Below, in pieces: positions 1 to 5,751 of a DNA stretch of 5,751 bases. The stretch is from Actinomycetota bacterium (lineage in GTDB: Bacteria; Actinomycetota; Actinomycetes; Nanopelagicales; Nanopelagicaceae): positions 1-5,751 of the forward strand of contig CANHFN010000058.1 of NCBI GenBank assembly GCA_947459935.1, read 5' to 3'. Each line of letters opens with the position of its first letter. Positions within the stretch are counted from its first letter, which is position 1. The notes under the pieces were generated by a model that worked only from the letters and a program-made list of their open reading frames with translations, was not told the origin of the DNA and ran no database searches. Position numbers and translations under genes: made by a program.

Positions 1-801
1 CGTGTTCTCAACACCGAACGCCCAGATACATGGGAAGTTCAGGGACGTGGCGAACTTCAGCTCGCTGTTCTCGTTGAAATCATGAAGCGCGAAAGCTTCG
101 AACTCACAGTTGGTAAGCCACAGGTTGTTACCAAGATGATTGATGGAAAACTTAACGAACCGATGGAGCGTCTAACAATTGATGCACCTGAAGATTACTT
201 AGGTGTTCTTACTCAGTTGATGGCTCTTCGTAAGGGTCGCATGGAGCAGATGGTTAATCATGGAACCGGTTGGATCCGTCTTGATTACAAGGTTCCATCA
301 CGTGGACTTATTGGTTTTAGAACTGAGTTCTTAACTGAAACTCGCGGAACTGGTTTACTCCACCACGTATTTGACGGTTACGAGCCTTGGTTCGGAGATA
401 TTCGTACCCGTGCAACTGGATCACTTGTTTCAGACCGCATGGGAACAGTCACTTCATACGCGCTCTATGGCACACAAGATCGCGGAACTATTTTCGTAGA
501 GCCAGGCGATGAAGTGTATGAAGGTATGGTTATTGGCGAGAACTCTCGTAACGATGACATGGACGTTAACTGTGTTCGTGAAAAGAAGCTGACAAACATG
601 CGTGCTTCAGGCACAGATGAATCAGAGCGTTTGATTCCGCCTAAGAAGCTCAACATGGAAGGTGCTCTTGAATTCTGTCGCGAAGATGAGTGCGTGGAGG
701 TAACACCTGCCGTTGTTCGTATCCGTAAGGTAGTTCTCAACGGTGATGAGCGCGCTCGTGCTACATCTCGCGCGAAGAAGGCAAACCTGAACGCTAATTA
801 A
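1..801 (+). CDS. typA: TypA/BipA ribosome-associated GTPase, C-terminal part (5' end outside window)
   Basis: This is the last 266 codons of a translational GTPase of the EF-G/LepA superfamily; the frame is open from base 1, so the gene starts to the left. TypA/BipA binds the 70S ribosome and acts in ribosome assembly and stress adaptation. The N-terminal G domain and domain II (roughly 350 residues, given a usual length of 600-640) are missing. Visible here, numbered from base 1: the end of domain III with [12 protein letters not shown] (13-24), the EF-G-like domain V with [15 protein letters not shown] (54-68), and the BipA-specific C-terminal domain with [13 protein letters not shown] (100-112), TRGTG (114-118), GSLVSDR (140-146) and REKKLTNMR (193-201), which is characteristic of the family. 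It ends at TAA 799-801 with a basic tail rich in Arg, Lys and Asn. One oddity is a Cys pair (226 and 231) in the usually Cys-free ALEF..DE.VEVTP motif. Codon use looks more biased towards GGT/CGT/GTT than in the downstream genes, fitting higher expression. A terminator follows, so it is probably not co-transcribed with adnA. Confidence 0.96.
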   Translation, partial: RVLNTERPDTWEVQGRGELQLAVLVEIMKRESFELTVGKPQVVTKMIDGKLNEPMERLTIDAPEDYLGVLTQLMALRKGRMEQMVNHGTGWIRLDYKVPSRGLIGFRTEFLTETRGTGLLHHVFDGYEPWFGDIRTRATGSLVSDRMGTVTSYALYGTQDRGTIFVEPGDEVYEGMVIGENSRNDDMDVNCVREKKLTNMRASGTDESERLIPPKKLNMEGALEFCREDECVEVTPAVVRIRKVVLNGDERARATSRAKKANLNAN

Positions 802-814
802 TTGAAAAGGAAAT

Positions 815-847
815 GGCCCGTGTTAATCACTTAACCCGGGCCTTTTT
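815..847 (+). terminator. Intrinsic terminator of typA
   Basis: The arms 815-826 and 831-842 form a hairpin of 11 base pairs with a single T-C mismatch (821/836) around a 4-base TCAC loop. The base of the stem is GC-rich (GGCCCG with CGGGCC), and five T residues follow directly at 843-847. It begins 13 bases after the typA stop codon. It should isolate typA transcription from adnA, implying that adnA needs its own promoter in the roughly 45 bases that remain. Confidence 0.92.
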
Positions 848-863
848 CATGTTCTGGCTCAAT

Positions 864-886
864 TTGTCACCTCTCTGAGGCAAGAT
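864..886 (+). promoter_or_regulatory. Candidate DNA-damage promoter of adnAB (RecA-NDp / PafBC type)
   Basis: The sequence shows TTGTCACCT (864-872), exactly 8 bases, then CAAGAT (881-886). The RecA-independent damage promoter of mycobacteria and other actinobacteria, activated by PafBC, has the recalled consensus TTGTCRGTG-N8-TANNNT. The first six bases match fully, the next three do not, the spacing is exact, and the -10 hexamer matches two of the three fixed positions. A start site 7-8 bases after the -10 falls at 893-894, which places the TTGTC element around -26, as expected for this class. There is no standard -35 at 16-18 bases from CAAGAT, so an ordinary housekeeping promoter explains the site less well. 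The location, between the typA terminator and adnA, fits a promoter for the operon. The match is by eye and imperfect. Confidence 0.6.
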
Positions 887-893
887 GCTCACT

Positions 894-3800
894 GTGAGTA
901 AGCAGCCCTTCAACCTTGTGAGACAGGTACTTCAGGCTGCCCCTGGTGCTTTAGATCCAGAACAGCAGGCAGTTGTTACTCATCGCGGTTGCCCCATTGT
1001 CGTGCAGGGCGGACCAGGCACAGGTAAGACGACTGTTTTGATCGAAGCAGCACTTGCCCGAATTCAAGATGGACAAAACCCAGATTCAATTTTGCTGCTG
1101 ACCTATGGTCGAGAGAGAGCATCAGAGTTACGTGATGCGATTGCACTGCGCACCACAAAGACCATGTTTGAACCTTTGGCTAGAACATTTCATTCCTTGG
1201 CTTTTTCGATTTTGAAGATGAAAGCAAAGGGAGATCCTGAACCAATTTTGCTCAGTGGCCCTGAACAAGAAAGTTACATCCGCGAATTATTGCAAGGTGA
1301 TATCGAGGATGGCTTCAAAGAATGGCCAGAAGATTTACATAAAGCTTTGGCAACTAATGGCTTTGCCCGGGAACTGCGTGATTTGATACTGCGCGCTTCA
1401 GAACGTGGCATTGATGCAGATGAGTTGGCACGACTGGGACAACAAGAGGGTGAAAAGTATTGGGAGCCAGCTGCTGCATTTTGGAAGAGATATTTGAATT
1501 CAATGGTGATGCGCGAGATAAGCGCACAGGATGCAAAGCTTCGCATTGATCCATCTGAACTTGTATCACGTGCATCGATTCACTTACGCAATAACCCAGA
1601 TTTGCTCGATGAACTACGCACACGTTTCACAACAATCATGGTTGATGAGTTTCAGGAAAGTGATCCCGCGCAACGCGAACTACTCTCACTGCTTGCAGAT
1701 AAAGATGTAATCATCTGCGCAGATGCAGATAGCGCAGTTGGTCGATTCCGTGGAGCAGATCCTGATGGATTACCTGCAGCCCTTGACCCCTATCGCGCAA
1801 AGGAAGTTGTTTTAGGTCATGTCTATCGCAATGCAAAAGCAATCTTTGAGGTTGGCCATAAATATGTGCAGAAATTTCCAGGATCTCCGGTAACCCGCAA
1901 GCGCTCAAGTGCTGTGGAAAATAGCGGTTTTATTGGGGTTCATCGCTTCAGATCTGGCGCAGAAGAAGCGGCTTTTATCGCCCATCAATTCCGAAGTGCT
2001 CATTTGCGTCAAGGTGTTTCCTATAGCGATATGGCAGTTATCTTGCGATCTCCAGGCGTTCAAGCAGCTGCGCTGCGCCGTGCATTTTCACAGGTTGGTA
2101 TTCCTGTGGCTTCAGAGTTGCAAGCCCTGGCAGGCAATCCCGCAATTACTCCATTTTTGTTGTTGGCGCGGGTAGCAATTGGTGCGCAACCACTCAACCT
2201 AGATACCGCAGAGCGCTTACTCCTTTCTGAATTTGGAGGCGCTGATTCAATTTCTTTACGTCGCATTCGCCGAGCCATGATTACAGCTCGCCCTGAGGGT
2301 GATGATCGCTCAGGCACGCAGCTATTGCTAGATGCAATCAATGACGGTGAGTTGTTTATTGAAGGTGCTGACAGTGTGATGCGAGTCCATGAGTTGTTGA
2401 AAGGCGCAAAAGCAATTGCGCGAAATAAGTCTGCCTTAGCTGATGATCTTTTGTGGTTTATTTGGGATAACGCCAAAACAAGTGATAATCAGAAACTCTC
2501 TGTTACTTGGCGCAATCAAGCACTACGTCCTGGAATTCGCGGAGCGGCAGCCGATCGAGACCTAGATGCAATGATGCAGCTATTTGAATCTGCTGCTCGT
2601 TATTCTGAACGTTTTCCATTGTCAGGACCTGCTGCATTTATCAATGAGGTAGCACATGAGGACATTGCGGGTGATGTGATTACTGCAAAGGGAGTGCGCC
2701 CAGATTTTGTAGAGATCCTTACCGTGCACAGTGCAAAGGGTCGCCAGTGGGATTTGGTGGCAGTTGCAGGTTTGCAAGAAGGAACCTGGCCTAACCTAAA
2801 GCAGCGTTCTTCACTCTTAGGTGCTGAGCGATTAGTGGAGCGTCAGCGAAACCCAGAAACACCAAGAGACCAGTTAGATGTGATTGCAGCCAACGGCCTG
2901 CTCCAGGATGAAAAACGCTTGTTTCATGTGGCTCTAACCCGCGCCCAGCAATCACTTTTCATCACTGCCGTTCAGCGCGAAGATGAAGAGCCGTCACAAT
3001 TCTTTGAAGACATTGAAGTCATGTTGAGCGCAGCTAATGGTGAAGAGCCGGTCCTGACCGATGTTCCTCGCCCAATCACAGTTCCTGCTCTAGTTGCTGA
3101 ACTTCGTGCACAGCTAAATGGACCAAAGGCACAAGAGGCCGCGGCATTGTTGAAGGCCATGAGTACAGAGGGAATACATCTTGCAAATCCGACGAGCTGG
3201 ATTGGTTCCGTGCCCTTAAGTACTGATGCACCTGTTATTGATTCAGACAAAGAAGTAATAGTTTCCCCATCAGGGGCTGAAAGCTTTCTGGAATGTGGCG
3301 TGAAATGGTTTCTACAAAATAATGGTGGATCAGATGGCGATAGCACCGCGCAAGTTTTGGGTTCTGCCATTCACGCCTTTGCCGCAAAGATGGTTGTCGA
3401 GCCTGAAACGACACATGAGCAGTTAATTGAAAACCTTAAAAGCTCATGGAAGTTGATTGATCCAGAAAGTGGTTGGGTCAGCGCCTCACATCTTGAATCG
3501 GCAGTGACCATGCTTGAAAAGTTTGTGGAGTATCACAAGGAGACTAAGCGGGAGATTAAGGCGGCAGAACTTAAATTTGACGTTAAATTAGGTCGAGCCC
3601 GAATTATTGGAACAGTAGATCGGCTGGAAGTAGAAGCCGATGGTTCGCTATTTGTTATTGACTTCAAGACAGGTATCACTGCAATTAGCAAAGAGGATGC
3701 AAAAAAGAATCTGCAGCTTGCTAGTTATCAACTAGGAGTTGCCGAAGGCGGGTTTGCTGCCGGCACAAAGTCATCAGGAGCAGAACTGGTGTATTTGGGC

Positions 3801-3992
3801 ACAGATAGCGCTGGTCCTTCAATTCGCCCGCAATATGCAATTGATCTGGAAGAGACAAAAGCCACCATCGAGACAATCGGTGAAGGTATGGGGGCAGCGA
3901 CATTCTTTGCCACCGTGAATAAGCGCTGTAAAGGCTGCCCAGTAAGGAAATCCTGCCCTGTTCAAAGCGATGGACGGGCGGTGAACGAATGA
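894..3992 (+). CDS. adnA: AdnA, helicase-nuclease subunit of the AdnAB double-strand-break resection complex
   Basis: AdnA pairs with AdnB to unwind and degrade DNA ends, preparing them for recombinational repair. The product is about 1032 residues, close to the roughly 1045 of mycobacterial AdnA. Numbering below is from ATG 885; subtract 3 for GTG 894. Motor motifs: Q motif DPEQQ (24-28), Walker A GGPGTGKTT (42-50), Ia LTYGRERASEL (72-82), Walker B VDEFQESD (253-260), III ADADSAVGRFRGAD (279-292), IV YRN (314-316), V TVHSAKGRQWD (613-623), then the AdnA-like GLQEGTWP (629-636), VI EKRLFHVALTRA (676-687). A linker near 715-790 leads to a RecB-like nuclease: GSAIH (His830), GTVDR (Asp912), VIDFKTG (Asp926, Lys928), QLASY (Gln944, Tyr948). 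Cys804 with C1015-x2-C1018-x5-C1024 is the AddB-type 4Fe-4S pattern. Nuclease residues are intact; motif III lacks the usual Gln. GTG 894 is preferred because the predicted -10 box overlaps ATG 885 and transcription would begin at the GTG. ATG 885, with GAGG only 4 bases upstream, remains the alternative. Its stop overlaps adnB. Confidence 0.93.
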   Translation: MSKQPFNLVRQVLQAAPGALDPEQQAVVTHRGCPIVVQGGPGTGKTTVLIEAALARIQDGQNPDSILLLTYGRERASELRDAIALRTTKTMFEPLARTFHSLAFSILKMKAKGDPEPILLSGPEQESYIRELLQGDIEDGFKEWPEDLHKALATNGFARELRDLILRASERGIDADELARLGQQEGEKYWEPAAAFWKRYLNSMVMREISAQDAKLRIDPSELVSRASIHLRNNPDLLDELRTRFTTIMVDEFQESDPAQRELLSLLADKDVIICADADSAVGRFRGADPDGLPAALDPYRAKEVVLGHVYRNAKAIFEVGHKYVQKFPGSPVTRKRSSAVENSGFIGVHRFRSGAEEAAFIAHQFRSAHLRQGVSYSDMAVILRSPGVQAAALRRAFSQVGIPVASELQALAGNPAITPFLLLARVAIGAQPLNLDTAERLLLSEFGGADSISLRRIRRAMITARPEGDDRSGTQLLLDAINDGELFIEGADSVMRVHELLKGAKAIARNKSALADDLLWFIWDNAKTSDNQKLSVTWRNQALRPGIRGAAADRDLDAMMQLFESAARYSERFPLSGPAAFINEVAHEDIAGDVITAKGVRPDFVEILTVHSAKGRQWDLVAVAGLQEGTWPNLKQRSSLLGAERLVERQRNPETPRDQLDVIAANGLLQDEKRLFHVALTRAQQSLFITAVQREDEEPSQFFEDIEVMLSAANGEEPVLTDVPRPITVPALVAELRAQLNGPKAQEAAALLKAMSTEGIHLANPTSWIGSVPLSTDAPVIDSDKEVIVSPSGAESFLECGVKWFLQNNGGSDGDSTAQVLGSAIHAFAAKMVVEPETTHEQLIENLKSSWKLIDPESGWVSASHLESAVTMLEKFVEYHKETKREIKAAELKFDVKLGRARIIGTVDRLEVEADGSLFVIDFKTGITAISKEDAKKNLQLASYQLGVAEGGFAAGTKSSGAELVYLGTDSAGPSIRPQYAIDLEETKATIETIGEGMGAATFFATVNKRCKGCPVRKSCPVQSDGRAVNE
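3989..3992 (+). other. ATGA stop/start overlap coupling adnA and adnB
   Basis: The adnB ATG (3989-3991) shares bases with the adnA TGA (3990-3992). The purine-rich stretch upstream (GGACGGGCGG, 3972-3981) is only a weak ribosome binding site. Ribosomes ending adnA would re-initiate on adnB, which suits equal production of two subunits of one heterodimer. Confidence 0.85.
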
Positions 3993-5751
3993 GCGCGAAG
4001 TACACACCTGAAGACATCATCAAAAAGTTGCAGGCTCATCCAAAGTTTGGTTCCCAGATCAAGCCGATTACCTCGCATCAGTCAGCAATTATTAGCAGTG
4101 GTTTAGAACCTGCTGTCGTTATCGCAGGTGCTGGTTCAGGTAAAACAGAGACTATGAGCAACCGTGTGTTGTATTTAGTTGCTAATGGTTTTGCAACACC
4201 GGATCAGATTTTAGGTCTAACTTTTACCCGCAAGGCAGCTGGTGAACTCTCTGTTCGAATACGAAAGCGTCTGCGTCAATTGTCGCAATTACCAGAATTC
4301 AAGCACATCACTTCAACTAGCACTGCGGTGACGACTTATCATTCTTACGCCGGCAAGTTATTGAGTGAGCACGCAATCCGTTATGGAATTGATGCCGATG
4401 CTGATCCACTGGGCGAGGCGGCGATCTGGCAGATTGCATCTGATGTTGTGCGCAACTGGTCTGATGATTCATATCGCAATGACAGCGCTGTTGGTACTGT
4501 GATTAAAGACTTACTCGGCCTTTCAAAGCTAATGCTAGAACATCAAGTCAAAGCTGCAGACATCGAAGCAATCGGCAACGAGATGCTGGGCAAGTTAGAA
4601 CTACTTGCTGGCAGTACTAATGAAGATACGCGAGCTGTTGCACGTGCTATGCGCCAACGAAATGGCCTGTTGCCAATGGTCGAAGCATTTATGGAGCGGC
4701 GCAAGGCTGCCGGGGAATTGTCTTTTGATGATCAGATGTCGCTAGCTGCAGATATTGCACAAAATTTTGAAGATGTCGGCACCTTAGAGCGTGGTAAGTA
4801 CACCGTTGTTTTACTGGATGAATATCAAGATACTTCTCAATCACAGGTGCGTATGTTGTCTGCTCTCTATGGGGCAGGCCACCCTGTTATGGCTGTGGGA
4901 GACCCATCGCAGGCTATTTACACTTGGCGCGGCGCCTCTGCCGGCACTATGGCCTCATTCGACAAGTACTTTCCAAAGGCGCAAGGGCAAACAGGAGTGG
5001 AGCAATTTTCACTTCCAACGACTTTCCGCAATGACAAAATTATTCTTGCTGCAGCAAATGCAATCAGTGCTCAAATCAAAGCTGATGGTGGACAACAAGT
5101 TGTCGAACTTGAAGCACGCGATGATGCAGAGGCAGGTGAACTTGCCTATGGTATCTATGAAACTATTGAAACAGAGTCACAAGCGATCGCTGAATACTTC
5201 AAAGCGCTCTGGAATCCAGAAGAGAAGAAGACTTTTGCTGTCTTAGTCCGAAAGCGTAGTCAGATCCCTTCAATCGAAAGCGCTTTGCGCGAACAAGGAT
5301 TGCCTGTTGAAGTAATCGGCATCGGGGGATTAATTCATATTCCGGAAGTTGCAGATGTAGTTACCCTGATGAAGATCATCACAGACCCCGATGCAGGTTC
5401 ATCATTGATGCGCCATCTAACAGGACCGCGAGTTAATCTAGGGCCACGTGACATTGCAGCCCTTGGTTCCTATAGTCGTGAGCGTGCAAAACTATTACAC
5501 GCAGATTCCAAGAGCTTCATCAAAAAGATTGCTGCAGGTAATCCAGAGCAATTAGAAGCAGATGATCAGTTTGCAGGCTCAATCATTGATGCCCTCGATG
5601 AAATCGCATCTGCAAAGAAGAGCGCTTTCAGTGAAGTTGGATATCAACGTCTAGTTGCCTTTGCCCAAGACCTTCGTCGCTTGCGTGCTCGTACTGGCGG
5701 ACAAATCACTGATTTGATAACAGAAATTGAGAACTACTTAACACTAGAAAC
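3989..5751 (+). CDS. adnB: AdnB, helicase-nuclease subunit, N-terminal motor half (3' end outside window)
   Basis: This frame is open from ATG 3989 to the window end (587 complete codons plus two bases), so the gene is cut by the edge; mycobacterial AdnB is about 1095 residues. It is the partner motor-nuclease of AdnA. A complete set of N-terminal superfamily 1A motifs is visible: Gln31 in TSHQSAII, Walker A AGAGSGKTET (46-55), Ia LTFTRKAAGEL (77-87), Ib TYHSYAGKLL (116-125), Walker B LDEYQDTS (276-283), III VGDPSQAIYTWRGAS (303-317), IV with Arg347 in TTFRN. The segment IGIGGLIHIPEVADVV (443-458) followed by LTGPRVNLGPRDIAAL (477-492) is typical of AdnB. Motifs V and VI and the nuclease domain lie to the right. 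The start overlaps the adnA stop as ATGA, and no strong Shine-Dalgarno is visible, so translation is probably coupled to adnA. These motor motifs are nearer to consensus than those of AdnA, consistent with reports that AdnB is the main driving motor in mycobacteria. Confidence 0.94.
   Translation, partial: MSAKYTPEDIIKKLQAHPKFGSQIKPITSHQSAIISSGLEPAVVIAGAGSGKTETMSNRVLYLVANGFATPDQILGLTFTRKAAGELSVRIRKRLRQLSQLPEFKHITSTSTAVTTYHSYAGKLLSEHAIRYGIDADADPLGEAAIWQIASDVVRNWSDDSYRNDSAVGTVIKDLLGLSKLMLEHQVKAADIEAIGNEMLGKLELLAGSTNEDTRAVARAMRQRNGLLPMVEAFMERRKAAGELSFDDQMSLAADIAQNFEDVGTLERGKYTVVLLDEYQDTSQSQVRMLSALYGAGHPVMAVGDPSQAIYTWRGASAGTMASFDKYFPKAQGQTGVEQFSLPTTFRNDKIILAAANAISAQIKADGGQQVVELEARDDAEAGELAYGIYETIETESQAIAEYFKALWNPEEKKTFAVLVRKRSQIPSIESALREQGLPVEVIGIGGLIHIPEVADVVTLMKIITDPDAGSSLMRHLTGPRVNLGPRDIAALGSYSRERAKLLHADSKSFIKKIAAGNPEQLEADDQFAGSIIDALDEIASAKKSAFSEVGYQRLVAFAQDLRRLRARTGGQITDLITEIENYLTLE

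Noticed and set aside
813..878. A 21-residue hydrophobic micro-ORF (ATG 813 to TGA 876-878) with an AAAAGG-like ribosome site just after typA.
   Set aside because: Its first half is exactly the typA terminator hairpin and T tract, and its end covers the TTGTC element, so both parts are better explained as signals. The hydrophobic residues come from the T tract and pyrimidine-rich spacer. Any transcript carrying it would mostly terminate inside it.
802..893. A LexA-type SOS operator upstream of adnA.
   Set aside because: I looked for GAAC-N4-GTTC in the gap. Only an isolated GTTC at 851-854 is present, with no GAAC half-site four bases before it.
1715..1737. A local repeat of GCAGAT/GCGCAG units in adnA.
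   Set aside because: It encodes the Ala-Asp rich motif III loop (ADADS) in frame; the repetition follows from using the same Ala and Asp codons in a row.
2060..2476. A 138-codon open frame on the - strand within adnA, with similar shorter ones at 1274-1623, 2972-3370 and 3721-4023.
   Set aside because: These are antisense shadows of adnA codon structure. Their translations are low-complexity (Ser, Arg, Ala and Pro rich) with no domain, and adnA protein motifs are continuous across them.
4791..5246. A 151-codon open frame on the + strand inside adnB.
   Set aside because: It lies in another frame within the motor motifs of adnB (Walker B and motif III are read in the adnB frame), and its translation shows no recognisable domain.
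1..5751. A mobile element, CRISPR array, tRNA or other novel system.
   Set aside because: All but about 92 bases are covered by three long, motif-confirmed coding frames, and I saw no inverted terminal repeats, direct repeat arrays or cloverleaf-like sequence in what remains.

Overview
The window reads as a chromosomal segment of a fairly low-GC actinobacterium. The main argument is a tandem pair of helicase-nuclease genes of the AdnA/AdnB type, the actinobacterial counterpart of RecBCD/AddAB. The moderate base composition and very short gene spacing fit streamlined freshwater lineages such as the acI/Nanopelagicales group better than Mycobacterium or Streptomyces. That lineage assignment is an inference from composition and gene content, not from a marker phylogeny.

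Three genes lie on the + strand. Bases 1-801 hold the C-terminal 266 codons of typA (bipA), a ribosome-associated translational GTPase whose G domain lies off the left edge. A compact intrinsic terminator (815-847) ends it. After about 50 bases comes adnA (best start GTG 894, alternative ATG 885; stop at 3992). It is complete, with a UvrD-like motor and a C-terminal RecB-like nuclease that carries a four-cysteine iron-sulfur pattern. adnB starts inside the adnA stop codon (ATGA, 3989) and runs off the right edge after 587 codons, so only its motor half is visible.

The most interesting point is the short gap between typA and adnA. It contains TTGTCA followed 11 bases later by CAAGAT. This closely resembles the actinobacterial RecA-independent DNA-damage promoter (RecA-NDp, PafBC-dependent; recalled consensus TTGTCRGTG-N8-TANNNT). 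Transcription from it would begin at or next to GTG 894, giving a leaderless adnA mRNA. The adnAB operon would then be switched on by DNA damage independently of LexA. The two gene products should form one heterodimer that resects double-strand breaks, with co-translation favoured by the overlapping start and stop. I see no mobile element, CRISPR array, RNA gene or clearly new multi-gene system in the window.
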